This document shows, piece after piece, positions 38,101 through 46,340 of a stretch of 64,000 bases of DNA. Below the pieces are notes generated by a model that was given only the letters and a program-made list of their open reading frames with translations, was not told where the DNA came from and made no database searches. The stretch covers positions 1 to 64,000 of the forward strand of contig NZ_NTGZ01000003.1 of NCBI RefSeq assembly GCF_002551245.1, in the 5' to 3' direction. Source of the DNA: Streptomyces sp. rh34 (lineage in GTDB: Bacteria > Actinomycetota > Actinomycetes > Streptomycetales > Streptomycetaceae). Each line of letters starts with the position of its first letter. Position 1 is the first letter of the stretch. The translations under genes were made by a program, and so were the position numbers.

Positions 38101-38719
38101 ATCGGGAGGCCCTTCGCTGATGGCGGGCTCGCTGAGTGCGGGAATGGTGGCCCCACCACTGGCGCGACCGGCAATGAAGATAATTCCGGCGATCCTGGGC
38201 AAAATGACACAAGATATCAGTGTCGACATGGATGAAGTGTGGAAGAAGTTCTACGATGTCCCGGAAGGGTTGACCGAAGGTCAATGGGATGAGGTGGTTG
38301 ACAGCTGCAAAACGTCTCAAGGCCTCAGCGAGGGTGGCTGCAGAAGGCTGCCTGTTTTCGTTGTCGACGGAAAGCGCACGCCTAAGATCGCCATAAATGA
38401 CAAGTCTGCGATCGATAGCGGCCACCCCTTCCTGCTACACTATCTTGCCGATAAGAACAAAACTGCACAAAATCGAGAATTTGCTGGCTGTCGAAGTTCG
38501 TGGCAAGGTCCGCAGAGCTGTGACGAGTACCCCTTCGCGAGCACCAAGGAGGGCGGAATTGGCGCGCAGACAATGCCCGTCCCATTTAAGCCCGAACAGA
38601 TCATTCAGAGGAATGACCTGGCGCGTTTCTATAAGATCAACCGAATGGGCAAGGGTGACCCCTTCCTCGTGACGGTTATCAATGTGAAGAACAAGCACGG
38701 AATTTATGTAGCAGGATGA
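32144..38719 (+). CDS. secreted RHS/YD-repeat polymorphic toxin with C-terminal NucA/NucB-type nuclease, 2191 aa
   Basis: GTG start with GGAG seven bases upstream. A signal sequence spans about 1-50. YD-type repeats (for example YDALGRLIATW, YDTLGRPLAITDA, YDLFGREV) fill about 950-1850. The RHS core at about 1860-1925 (IGAREYDPNIGQFISIDPI ... GYVYANGNPVSLTDPSGL) marks the end of the cage. The following 260 residues are the variable toxin and end in a SCDEYPFASTKEGG motif, the signature of NucA/NucB deoxyribonucleases. DNA cleavage in competitor cells is the inferred activity. Codon use turns markedly A/T-richer after about 37720, right at the core-toxin junction, a sign of tip exchange. Confidence 0.92.
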   Translation: MSVSRSLPAFLRRTTPGRFGSGGTRRFRVPLVGALALALSVPAGLAPMAMAADPLGRPDVPAPRISKVKAVPALGTSKARERAAENKALNARQAAQARSEHAARWPKPSRSDQEISGKRGTAGAGPVSLFAPRPSKASSRAAKPAPAAAGTASVNVLDQKTARGAGVTGVVFTAAVDSPGKAGLTVDYSSFADAIGGNWGSRLGLVSLPACALTSPQKRECRTQTAVPSRNDTVAQTLSAQVVVPRAAARSGTSSAAVFAVTASATPASGAGDYKATPLAASSSWEAGGSSGAFSWSYPLSVPPAAAGPAPSLSVSYDTASTDGRTSNTNNQGSMLGEGFDLTSSYIERKYGSCDGDGQDDKVDQCWKYENATLVLSGKANELVKDDTTGVWRLKNDDASQVTHETGAANDDDGDDIAGGKGDGKGEYWKVTTGDGTVYTFGLNKLPGAGTERTNSVWTVPVFGDDSGEPGYSSGTGFSGRAKTQAWRWNLDLVTDVHGNASTYWYKADTNHYAKNGDKTELAEYTRGGYLQEIRYGLRSDTLFTGNASGKVSFTYSERCTADDCSALTEDTAKRWPDVPFDAICTANETDCLATGPSFFTRKMLTSIETQVWSTAAEPDAYKPVDSYALAYQFLDGGDIGNPSDKTLVLKSLQRTGQNGGSVTVPPVEFGYHMRPNRVDATDNIRPLTRPRINTVTTETGAITTVTLSDPQCVRGSKMPKAEDDNNLSCYPVYWPANGGEPILDWFHKYNVLAVTTSDPAGQNPAVENSYTYENPGWHYNNDPFTPQDERTWSSWRGYQKVTTYTGDTDHPQSKTVRLYMQGMHGDKRLDGTTRSAQVLGIDVAGLNASDATDLDVYSGFLRQEITYNAAEPVSVSFSNIWYQQTASQQRSYANTKANFVRTARTYQNTYLPVSNTWRRTSTTHTYDTTYGMVTRTDSSGDMAKSGDETCARTWYARNPAKGLTNLVSRTRVVGSACLDSAGATITDDKLSLPASSAVRGDVLSDTAAVYDNASATGWTASQTPTRGLATWAGRAKAYPVVAGTNDRHPAANGGWQTVTKATHDTLGRPLAITDAKGYITSTAYYPATAGPLTSTIISAPKLTSNGQVHKAYSYLDPARGSVTSTLDANLKKTENTYDALGRLIATWAPNRTKGIDTPTAKYDYNFARGSQPWTSVSTLRADGQTYRTSYAIADALLRPLQSQTESPLGGRILTDTRYDARGLAYETYADIYDNLKAPNGTYTRASYAHTPALTRTTFDAAARPTKTTLTVFGADRWSTTTSYTGDSTATTAPQGGNASRTITDALGRTAETRTYGGATPTDTAYGAATGTPYTRVKYDYTRDGKPSVITGIDDAKWSYTYDLFGREVTATDPDKGSTSTQYTDLDQVGLTKDARNSKLLYAYDELGRKTGLWQSEKSDANKLADWTYDTLLKGQPDASTRYVGGATGKKYKKQVTAYDTLGRATSTDVVLPADDPLVTSGAVTSTLTFGTAYLPDGSIANTKEPGAGGLAAEIVSPKYNSTGLVTELSGTSTYLLGVSYSAIGQVEQLSLGAGAKNTYITNKYEPGTGRLTRSHVTDQTHPYMLQDLNFARDDAGNVLSILDPTTLGGTAEADNQCFAYDEHRRMTDAWTPKSADCAASGRTTANLDGAAPYWTSYTYNSAGQRSTETTHTATGDATTGYEYKTPAGQPHPLVKTTGAKAATYGYDLAGNTTTRPGTQATQTLAWNSEGELASTTEPATGTKPALGTGYLYDADGELLIRRATGDGDTVLYLGSTEVRLTVKGTAKTVTGTRYYSAAGQTLAVRTATSGTVGTKLSFLAADHHGTSSVATDATTQAVTKRYSTPFGAPRGTKQTSWPDDKGFLGKPIDATTGLTHIGAREYDPNIGQFISIDPILSLDQHQSLNGYVYANGNPVSLTDPSGLRPDGACGGSSSSCNGGTESWSKTDTSWTVDYSKPVSNNTDGSTTYYNSSYTIGKGGWSGNSKSGGPSLMAGSLSAGMVAPPLARPAMKIIPAILGKMTQDISVDMDEVWKKFYDVPEGLTEGQWDEVVDSCKTSQGLSEGGCRRLPVFVVDGKRTPKIAINDKSAIDSGHPFLLHYLADKNKTAQNREFAGCRSSWQGPQSCDEYPFASTKEGGIGAQTMPVPFKPEQIIQRNDLARFYKINRMGKGDPFLVTVINVKNKHGIYVAG

Positions 38720-38729
38720 GGTGCTCCTC

Positions 38730-39119
38730 GTGAGTGAACTAGCGTTTCAGGCAACAATTCAGGCCGGGATCGTGTCTTTTCGAGACTTCGGCACCGACGA
38801 CTATCCTGTCATCGAAACTGGAGAGGAGGATTTTCTTTTCCTTCCAGGCAGTCTCACCGTCATGGGGGAGAGTGACGCAGATGTCAATGTCGAAGTTCAT
38901 ACGGGCTGGAAAGCAGTTCCAGGCGCAGAGCTCCTCTTTGACGGAACAATGATTTTTGCCTCAGGCGTGCTTAGCGTTTCCGAGCCGGAGGATCCTGACG
39001 AAGTCTCACTGCAGCTTCCGCGGGCGGGGGAGTGGAAGGTTCGGGTTTATCGCCGGCAGCAACTGGATAGCCAAGACGTGTATTACGTCTTTGACCGAAA
39101 TCAGTGGCAGAAAGGTTAG
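38730..39119 (+). CDS. probable immunity protein for the NucA/NucB-type toxin
   Basis: 129 aa from the GTG at 38730, supported by GAGG eight bases upstream; a GTG at 38721 is also possible. It begins 10 nt after the toxin stop and shares its low-GC composition. The protein is acidic and predicted beta-rich (TDDYPVIETGEEDFLFLPGS ... LPRAGEWKVRVYRR) without signal peptide, as expected for a cytosolic inhibitor of a basic nuclease. No family recognised; the assignment rests on position. Confidence 0.7.
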   Translation: MSELAFQATIQAGIVSFRDFGTDDYPVIETGEEDFLFLPGSLTVMGESDADVNVEVHTGWKAVPGAELLFDGTMIFASGVLSVSEPEDPDEVSLQLPRAGEWKVRVYRRQQLDSQDVYYVFDRNQWQKG

Positions 39120-39380
39120 AGTAGGGATCTACGATGGGAAACCCGCAATCTCTGCCCGCCGCCCGTGCAAGGCGTCCAAGGCCCGGAGTTGCGCAGGGCG
39201 GTGAGCGTCGCACGGAACCGGTCGACGGCGGCCCTGTCTATGGGGGATGGTGCCGGGGCGCCGCAGCGGCGGATCATCGGGGGCCCTCCTGCTCGGTTCT
39301 GGAGCTGGCCGGGCGGAGGTAATGGTCGGTGGTGTTCACGAAGGTGCCGTGGACTGAACTCGCGGGTCGCGGTGAGCTCC

Positions 39381-39769
39381 TCAGTGGTGGCGTAGGTCAC
39401 GCACCGTGCAGGCCAACGTGACCCATACGGTCGGCAGCGGGCGATCGTATGGGTCGTCGGGCTCGGGGACGGGCAGCTGCTGGAGCGGGGACGGCGAGGG
39501 CGAGTGAGCGGGTGCCCCGCTGGTGGCTGTGGTCGATGCGCAGGTGGCAGAGCTGGTGGGCGACGAGCCGGTTTTCGTCTCGCACGTCTTTGGGGGTGTG
39601 GTTGAGCTGGGCGGTGGTGAGCCCGACCACGGCCCCATTGTCCGGGTGGATCTCCTCGTGGTCGGCGGGCAGCGGCCGCCCGCACGCTGGAATCGGATCC
39701 GCGCTGATCTGGGGCCAGTCGTGCGCGTAGCGGTGCAGGCTCTCGGGACGGATGGGCAGGGCGGATCCG
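39381..39769 (-). pseudogene. frameshifted gene remnant
   Basis: Two pieces with gene-like composition lie in different minus-strand frames: SLHRYAHDWPQISADP ... HPDNGAVVGLTTAQLNHT and, downstream, PVPEPDDPYDRPLPTVWVTL ending at 39381. They probably belonged to one protein before a frameshift near 39500. Family unknown. Confidence 0.35.
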
Positions 39770-39940
39770 CTATTCGCCGCTGGCGGCCTGGCGGTGCTCG
39801 AAGGCTTCCAGCAGTGCGCCCAGGTCGTTCGGATCGGGCGCGGCGCCGACCCACGTGCCACCCTCGATGAACACCTCCACGCCGGTGGTATCGGCGTCGA
39901 AGTAGCAGACATACGACCCGTAGCGCTCGATGACGGCCAT
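39770..39940 (-). pseudogene. short coding remnant, 56 codons
   Basis: A clean frame (MAVIERYGSYVCYFDADTTG ... APDPNDLGALLEAFEHRQAA) ends at 39770. The 5' extension is in other frames and contains HTH-like pieces (LQELIDGRPGT). It looks like the 3' end of a decayed regulator or antitoxin-like gene. Confidence 0.35.
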
Positions 39941-40381
39941 GGCCGACGGCGGCCGACTCGGACAGCTCCGGCGCGGTCTCCAGCACGGCGGAGCTCGGTG
40001 ACGACCAGCCATATCGGCTTGCCCAGCGTGTGGGCAGCCGGTGACGCGGAGCATGTCACCGGGAACCAGGTCATGGATGTGGTGCGAGTCCCGGCCCTGA
40101 CGGTGCACAGTTCCTCCTGCGCCTCGCGCTGCGCGGGCTTCGAGTCGCGGCGCTCGGACAGCTCGGAGAGGTCGGCGGTGATACGGGCGGCTGCGGACCG
40201 AGGCGGTCGGGTGCCCGGCCGCCCGTCGATCAGCTCCTGGAGCGAGCCTGTGTCGAGCCCAGGAGCACGGTGCCTGCACAGTGAGACGGACTCTGGGGCG
40301 TTTCGAGAAGGGGAGAATACGTTTCGGGGCTTCGAAGCCCGTGCCTGTGACCTGCGGCTTTGGGGTTTTAGACAGATCCCT
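39941..40381. other. decayed sequence up to array D
   Basis: No intact gene. Contains fragments in shifting minus-strand frames that continue the remnant above. The segment ends at the precise border with the first repeat of array D. Confidence 0.4.
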
Positions 40382-42242
40382 CCCCGCGGGTGCGGGGAGC
40401 AGGGACCGGTCGGTCAAAGCCACCCGGAGTCTGCGGGACCATCCCCGCGGGCGCGGGGAGCAGGAGCCTTCACGCCCTCGGCAGGGGAGCGGTCCAGGAC
40501 CATCCCCGCGGGCGCGGGGAGCAGCGCCCCGGACCCTGCGGTCTGGAGACGCTCGGGGGCGAAATCGGACCATCCCCGCGGGCGCGGGGAGCAGACCGGC
40601 CCCCACGCGCCTTTGTGGTTCCGGTTGGGACCATCCCCGCGGGCGCGGGGAGCAGGACGGCGCCCGCCGGCCTTTTGGTCGGCGGGCGGGACCATCCCCG
40701 CGGGCGCGGGGAGCAGCTCGACCGGGCCGACCGGCCTCACCGGTCCTGGGGACCATCCCCGCGGGCGCGGGGAGCAGTTGCTCAGCTGGGACGGCTTGGT
40801 GCGCGGGGCGGGACCATCCCCGCGGGCGCGGGGAGCAGTCGACGGGTTCACCCTCGGCATCGACGAAGACGGGACCATCCCCGCGGGCGCGGGGAGCAGG
40901 GACGCGGCGCGCCGTCACCGGGCTGACCCCGGGGACCATCCCCGCGGGCGCGGGGAGCAGGGTCCTCCGTAGGGCGGCGATCTGTCGGTCACGGGACCAT
41001 CCCCGCGGGCGCGGGGAGCAGCTGCTCGGCGGTCCGGTGGTACCTACGCTTGTGGGACCATCCCCGCGGGCGCGGGGAGCAGGTCCACGCCTCGACGGAC
41101 CCCGGATTCGTCCCGGGACCATCCCCGCGGGCGCGGGGAGCAGTTCCCTGCCGCCTCGTTCGCGACCTTGTTCAGGGGACCATCCCCGCGGGCGCGGGGA
41201 GCAGCCCTTTTTGCCGTGCGGCTGCCCGGGTTGTCCGGGACCATCCCCGCGGGCGCGGGGAGCAGTCCGCGTGCTCTGCCGCATCGGCGATTAGCGCGGG
41301 ACCATCCCCGCGGGCGCGGGGAGCAGGACAACGAGGCGTTGCTCATCGAGGGCGCCGAGGGACCATCCCCGCGGGCGCGGGGAGCAGACCCTCGCGAGCC
41401 GTGCGCAGAAGGGGCAGACGGGACCATCCCCGCGGGCGCGGGGAGCAGGGCACCCATGCAGTCACCCGCTCGTCTGCCTCCGGGACCATCCCCGCGGGCG
41501 CGGGGAGCAGTCCCGCTTTAGCCAGCCGCCGTCCTCCAGCTTGGGACCATCCCCGCGGGCGCGGGGAGCAGCGGCCCGACTTGAGGTCGCCGCGGGCCAG
41601 CTCGGGACCATCCCCGCGGGCGCGGGGAGCAGCGCCGCGCCATGTCCCCGCCGGTCCGCAGGTTGGGACCATCCCCGCGGGCGCGGGGAGCAGGGATACG
41701 TACAGATCGGCGTCGGCGTCTCCGGAGGACCATCCCCGCGGGCGCGGGGAGCAGGCATACGGGGCGGCCGTCCGGGATGGATCCGGGGGACCATCCCCGC
41801 GGGCGCGGGGAGCAGTGCGTACGGCGTGGGCGTGGCAGGCCGGTGGCGGGACCATCCCCGCGGGCGCGGGGAGCAGCCTGCGTGAATGCCTTGACGTGAC
41901 CTCTAGAAGGGACCATCCCCGCGGGCGCGGGGAGCAGTCCGGCTCGACGAGGTGCTCGACCTGCCGGCCGGGACCATCCCCGCGGGCGCGGGGAGCAGAA
42001 CCGGACACAGCTCCGGCCGTAACGGCGTTCGGGACCATCCCCGCGGGCGCGGGGAGCAGGCTACTGCTCGGTTACGAGGAGGGCGGCAGGGGGGACCATC
42101 CCCGCGGGCGCGGGGAGCAGGACGGCTCGCGACACACTGAACCGTTCCGCGAGGGACCATCCCCGCGGGCGCGGGGAGCAGTCCGGCTTCGGGTCGTCCA
42201 TGGGCTCGGGGTCGGGACCATCCCCGCGGGCGCGGGGAGCAG
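40382..42242 (-). CRISPR. CRISPR array D (type I-E, about 31 repeats)
   Basis: Repeat ends run from 40403 to 42242 at 61-nt steps, leader on the right next to cas2. All repeats are GGGACCATCC-CCGCGGGCGCGGGGAGCAG type except the oldest, which is the GGGTG variant and has lost its first bases. The spacer at 40525-40565 is about 41 nt, far longer than the usual 32. Confidence 0.97.
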
Positions 42243-42322
42243 ACTCGATGACCTGCAGGTTTACCGTGGGTTCATCAGTTTCTCAAGCACTTTCACTGAT
42301 TCCGACATATAAGACATTCCGC
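42243..42322 (-). promoter_or_regulatory. leader of array D
   Basis: Eighty bases between the newest repeat and the cas2 stop codon, sharing the GACCTGCAGG and CAAGCACTTTCACTGATTCC blocks with the other leaders but more diverged than those of B and F. Confidence 0.8.
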
Positions 42323-42673
42323 CTACCTCTTTCCGAAGCGGCGGCGCTTGGATGCTGCGCTCCACCCTGTCTTCTTAGCGCTACTCGTTGAGCCCTTGCT
42401 GTCGTTGGGGCGCTGGATCAGAGTGAGGCCTTCGTGGTCGGTGGGGTGCCAGGAGTGGTCGTGGGTACGGAACGTGAAGCCCTGCTCGTTGTTGGTTGTG
42501 TGGGCGAGAAGCGCACGCCCTTGTCCGGCGTACTGCTGGACTTCGTCCCACAGCACGTCTCGGATGCGGGATGAAGGATTGCCGATGAACACGCCGGCGG
42601 AGATCTCCAGGAGCCATCGGGTGAGGAAGCCCCGCAGGCCTGGAGGGCAGTTGGTGAGGACGATCACGGTCAC
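42323..42673 (-). CDS. cas2: Cas2, type I-E
   Basis: 116 aa from GTG at 42673, overlapping the cas1 stop by GTGA. The N-terminus VTVIVLTNCPPGLRGFLTRW and the GVFIGNPSSRIRDVLWDEV segment are diagnostic of the CasB/Cse-type Cas2 of I-E systems. It pairs with Cas1 to integrate new spacers. A basic tail (SKRRRFGKR) ends the protein 80 nt from array D's newest repeat. Confidence 0.95.
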   Translation of the reverse strand: MTVIVLTNCPPGLRGFLTRWLLEISAGVFIGNPSSRIRDVLWDEVQQYAGQGRALLAHTTNNEQGFTFRTHDHSWHPTDHEGLTLIQRPNDSKGSTSSAKKTGWSAASKRRRFGKR

Positions 42674-43632
42674 CAGATTGCTGCCTCTTGCTCGTCCGTT
42701 CCGTAGTTCACCCCGGACGCCACATTCAGCCCTCTGTCGCTCTGAAGTGTTACGCGGTCCATGTTTTCCCCTGCGTCGCTTGAGCGATCGTCGGGAAGGA
42801 GCAGCCCCTTGATGTCTCTGACGCAGCGATCGAGGAGCCTCGTCTCGTTGATCCTGTCCCGGAGGGCTCGGCGTGTGCGTGATCCGACGTCCTCTTCCGC
42901 TTCGGCTGCGACGTCGAAGGCGAGGGGGATTCCAATGTCGGTCTTGTACAGGTCGGCGATGTCCAGGACGAAGGAGAGCTCGTGTCCGGAGTGGACAAAG
43001 CCGAGGCCGGGGCTGCAGCCGAGTGAGGCGACGACGGCGTGTGCGACGCCGTACATGCACTGTGCGGCGGCGGTGATCGCCTGGTTGACCGGGTCGCCGC
43101 TGGTGAAGTCGCCGGGAGTGTATTTGCGTCCGTTCCAGGGAACGCCGGTGCGGGCGGCCTGGGCTCGGTAGCAGTCCCTGACCCGTGTGCCTTCTCTGCC
43201 GAGGAGTTCGTGGCGGGTGAGGCGGGCCGGGTCTTCGTCGGGGAACCGCAGGCGGTACATGGCGCGGGCGACGGCGATGCGGCTGCGGACGTTGGCCCAT
43301 TGGGTGGCCTGGGCTTCGAGGAGGGCTGCGGAGCGGCTGAGGGCGCGCCCTCCTGCGTAGTAGCGGACGCCGTGTTCGCCGACCCAGATGACGCAGGCTC
43401 CTGTTTCGCCGAGGACGCTCATCGCCTGGTGGGTGATGCGGGTGCCCGGGCCGAGGAGGAGGGTGCCGATGGTGGCGGAGGGGATGTGGGTGGTCCCGTC
43501 GGCGTCTTCGGCGGTGATGGCGTTGGCGTCCCGGTGAACGGTGCACCGTTCCAGGTAGATGAAGGAGAGGCGGTCCGCGGTCCGGGTGAGGTGGCGGGGG
43601 GTGAGGGCGGGGCGTTTGCCGACGGTCGTCAT
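42670..43632 (-). CDS. cas1: Cas1, type I-E integrase
   Basis: 320 aa. Contains the expected acidic and histidine residues of the Cas1 active site (GREGTRVRDCY for the Glu, HSGHELSFVLDIADLYK for the His and Asp). With Cas2 it captures and inserts spacers at the leader end. It starts 4 nt after the cas6e stop. Confidence 0.96.
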   Translation of the reverse strand: MTTVGKRPALTPRHLTRTADRLSFIYLERCTVHRDANAITAEDADGTTHIPSATIGTLLLGPGTRITHQAMSVLGETGACVIWVGEHGVRYYAGGRALSRSAALLEAQATQWANVRSRIAVARAMYRLRFPDEDPARLTRHELLGREGTRVRDCYRAQAARTGVPWNGRKYTPGDFTSGDPVNQAITAAAQCMYGVAHAVVASLGCSPGLGFVHSGHELSFVLDIADLYKTDIGIPLAFDVAAEAEEDVGSRTRRALRDRINETRLLDRCVRDIKGLLLPDDRSSDAGENMDRVTLQSDRGLNVASGVNYGTDEQEAAIW

Positions 43633-43636
43633 GGTG

Positions 43637-44404
43637 TCAGCCGGCGGGTACGGGGGCGAGGGTCAAGAGTCCGCAGCCGTAGGCCTTGGCACGGCCGATG
43701 CCCTGGGTGAGGGTGCGGCGCAGTGCGTGGGGGTCGGTCACGGTGAGGTGGCCGTCGTAGGTGACGGTGACGACCTTGACCTTGGGGCTGGCTGGGCGGG
43801 TGTCGCGGCTCTTCGCGAAGGAGAGGGTGCGTTCGTCGCGGACCGTGAGGGTGTAGCGGTCGCCGTGGTGGGGGTGGTGTTGGTCGGTGAGCCCGGCGGG
43901 GAGGAGGCGCTGGTCGTGGGGCTTCTCGTTGATGTGGAAGCCGGCGCGTTCTTGCCTCTCGGGTTTCAGGAGCCAGTTCATCTGATGGCTGGGGGTCAGG
44001 TGGGCGGTGGCTTTGGTGGGTTCGCCGTCCTTGCGCCGGATGTAGTGGACGGGGTTGGCGGTGAGGCGGAAGGCGAAGGTGTCGCCTTGGGCGAGGCGGT
44101 CGAGGAAGGGGGCATAGGGGCGGGTGTGCCAGCCGGGGGTTTCGGAACTGTGGGCGGCGGGCCAGCCGGCCTGTTCGACGAGATGGGTGAGGTCGGGGCG
44201 GTCGGGGCTGACGATGTAGAGGAGCACTTCGGCGCGCGCGTTGTGGTCGAGGCGCCAGAGCACGCGGGGGCCCTGGGTTGTGTTGTCGGTGGGCAGGAGG
44301 TGGGGGTAGGAGGCCATGACCGCTGCGTGGAGGGACTGGGGGGAGGCGAGCAGGCGGCGGGCGCCGGGGCGTGCGGTGTTCAGGCGGAATCGGGTCAGGT
44401 GCAT
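43637..44404 (-). CDS. cas6e: Cas6e, crRNA endonuclease
   Basis: 255 aa. The N-terminal ferredoxin-like fold includes the SLHAAVMASYP segment, where Cas6e places its catalytic histidine. The Gly-rich loop GIGRAKAYGCGLLTLAP near the C-terminus is diagnostic. It cuts each repeat at the base of its hairpin and stays bound to the crRNA 3' handle. Start overlaps the cas5 stop by one base (TGATG). Confidence 0.96.
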   Translation of the reverse strand: MHLTRFRLNTARPGARRLLASPQSLHAAVMASYPHLLPTDNTTQGPRVLWRLDHNARAEVLLYIVSPDRPDLTHLVEQAGWPAAHSSETPGWHTRPYAPFLDRLAQGDTFAFRLTANPVHYIRRKDGEPTKATAHLTPSHQMNWLLKPERQERAGFHINEKPHDQRLLPAGLTDQHHPHHGDRYTLTVRDERTLSFAKSRDTRPASPKVKVVTVTYDGHLTVTDPHALRRTLTQGIGRAKAYGCGLLTLAPVPAG

Positions 44405-45141
44405 CAGAGGGTGTCCTCCAGCGGACCGAACGGGTCGTGGTGCGGTGCGGGCTGCCGTCGGGCCGGCAGGCGGGTGGTGGCACGCGGGTTGGGGATGTCG
44501 ACGGTTTCGGTGACGACGGTCCGCAGGGCGTGGCGGCGGTGCTCGGAGGCGTAGCTGAGGGGGTGGTCGCGCAGGGTGTCGCCGTTGTGGTCGCCTGGGT
44601 CGGCGTCGCGGAGGATCACGAGGGGGACGGTGAGGGTGGTGCGGTGGAGTTTCTGGTACCAGCCGGCGGCGTGCCAGGGCTCTTCGCCCAGGGCGTGGGG
44701 CAGGGTGCTGTCGTGGACAGCGAGCTCGACCGGGCGGGCGGGCAGGCAGGAGCGGCGTCCCAGGAACGGCGGGTAGACGGGGTTGCGCAGGGCGTTGTGG
44801 AGGGCGGTCAGGAGGGTGTGGTCGCCTTCGACGGCTGCGGTGAAGACGGCGTCGGCGAGGTAGAACCGTTCGGAGAGCGGCATCGATTTCTCGGTGACGC
44901 GGTGGTGGGCGGTCTGGAAGTCGCGGACGCGGGTGCCGGGCTGGTCGATCCGGACGCCGAAGCGCAGGGCTGCGAGTTCGGCGACGCGGTCGTCGTCGCC
45001 GCGCTGGATGCCCTGGGCTGCGGCGAGGATGCCGAGGACCCCGCTTTTGGTGGGGGCTGCTTCGGTGGTGCGCCGGGTGAAACGGGCGGAGGCCCCCCAG
45101 GATTGCAGGGGGCCGGCCAGCAGCAGGGTGAGGACGCTCAT
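44404..45141 (-). CDS. cas5: Cas5e, Cascade subunit
   Basis: 245 aa beginning MSVLTLLLAGPLQSWG, the I-E Cas5 signature, followed by TEAAPTKSGVLGILAAAQG. It binds the 5' handle of the crRNA in Cascade. ATGA overlap with cas7. Confidence 0.96.
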   Translation of the reverse strand: MSVLTLLLAGPLQSWGASARFTRRTTEAAPTKSGVLGILAAAQGIQRGDDDRVAELAALRFGVRIDQPGTRVRDFQTAHHRVTEKSMPLSERFYLADAVFTAAVEGDHTLLTALHNALRNPVYPPFLGRRSCLPARPVELAVHDSTLPHALGEEPWHAAGWYQKLHRTTLTVPLVILRDADPGDHNGDTLRDHPLSYASEHRRHALRTVVTETVDIPNPRATTRLPARRQPAPHHDPFGPLEDTL

Positions 45142-46340
45142 GCGGGCTTGTCCAGGTGGTCGGCGACGGCCTGGCCGACGTGGGAGACGAGGGAGGTCAG
45201 GTTGGTGGCCTCCTCACCGATCCCGGTGAGCTTTTCCGTGTTCGGGCCGACACGCAGGACCCAGGTGAGGGTGGATTCCTCGTCTCCGTAAGCGCGTTCG
45301 ATGTCGGGGATGTACTCGGCCAGGCGGGCGGAAGCCTCCTTGACGTGGCCGCTCCGGTGGTCTGCTCGTACGGGTTCCTCGAACGCGGCGACGAAGCTGA
45401 CCGGGCGGGTGGTGCGGAGTTTCACGATGACCGCGTCGGGCAGCGTGTGGTGCCCGAACGTGTTGATCTTCCCGGTGGGCAGGGAAGCGACGAAGCCGTG
45501 GACGAACGCCTCCACGGCGCGGCGCACCGGGGTGGTGAGGGGCTCGTCCTCACGCAGCCCTTGGCCGAGGTTGTCGGTGAGCTGGTGGACGCCGAGTGCG
45601 GCGTAGCGGTAGAGGGTGGCGGAGTTGAAGTCGACCGTTCCGATCATTCCGGCGCCGGGCTCGGCGTCCGTGTTCCGGTCGTCGACGGCGGTGTAGTAGT
45701 CGGACTCGTTCTCGACCCGGTGGACGCTGATCGCGTGGGCGACCTGGACGGCGGCGTCGACGTTGATGTCGGCGGAGTCGGCGACCATCCGTCCGAACAG
45801 GGCGATGTCGACGGAGTGCCGGGTGTCGGCGATCTCCTTGGCCCGGGCCTTGTTCGCCTTGTCCTTGAGGTATCCCTTGATGTCCGGTGAGCCTTCGACG
45901 GCGAGTGCGGCCAGGCTGTCGAGCTGGCGCGCGCTGAGGAACATCAGGTACTTCGACTGCGGGGCCGGCTGCTCCTCGCCTTCCTTCGCGGCGTCCGCGT
46001 TCCGCTTGGGGACCTCGATCTTCGAACCGGTGGCGGTCTCGATCACCACGGCCGCGGTCTGCAGGGCCTCGGCCCGCTCGATGGCGGGGTCGAGGGCGCT
46101 GATGCGTTCGGCGAGGACCTCGGCGACCTTCTTCGTCCGCACGCCGAGCTCGTTCGGCTCCAGCAGGTGCTCGTCGCTGAAGTAGGCGCGCGTGGCCCTC
46201 TTCCACGCCTGGCTGGAGACCCGGGCGCGGGGGACCCCGCCGTAGACGGCGGACTTCGGAGCCCCGGTGTCGTCGCGGTTCAGGTTGCTGGGAGGCACGG
46301 TCTGCAGGGCGTGCACGTCAAGGTAGATACGGGTCGTCAC
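45138..46340 (-). CDS. cas7: Cas7e (Cse4), Cascade backbone
   Basis: 400 aa from GTG at 46340, overlapping the cse2 stop by GTGA. Starts TRIYLDVHALQTVPPSNLNRDD, with SSQAWKRATR following, both typical. Six copies coat the crRNA guide. Slightly longer than the E. coli protein because of a Lys/Glu-rich insert (AKEGEEQPAPQSK). Confidence 0.96.
   Translation of the reverse strand: MTTRIYLDVHALQTVPPSNLNRDDTGAPKSAVYGGVPRARVSSQAWKRATRAYFSDEHLLEPNELGVRTKKVAEVLAERISALDPAIERAEALQTAAVVIETATGSKIEVPKRNADAAKEGEEQPAPQSKYLMFLSARQLDSLAALAVEGSPDIKGYLKDKANKARAKEIADTRHSVDIALFGRMVADSADINVDAAVQVAHAISVHRVENESDYYTAVDDRNTDAEPGAGMIGTVDFNSATLYRYAALGVHQLTDNLGQGLREDEPLTTPVRRAVEAFVHGFVASLPTGKINTFGHHTLPDAVIVKLRTTRPVSFVAAFEEPVRADHRSGHVKEASARLAEYIPDIERAYGDEESTLTWVLRVGPNTEKLTGIGEEATNLTSLVSHVGQAVADHLDKPA

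Noticed and set aside
42750-43076. Overlapping frames inside cas1
   Set aside because: Shadow frames; the Cas1 frame is complete with active-site motifs.
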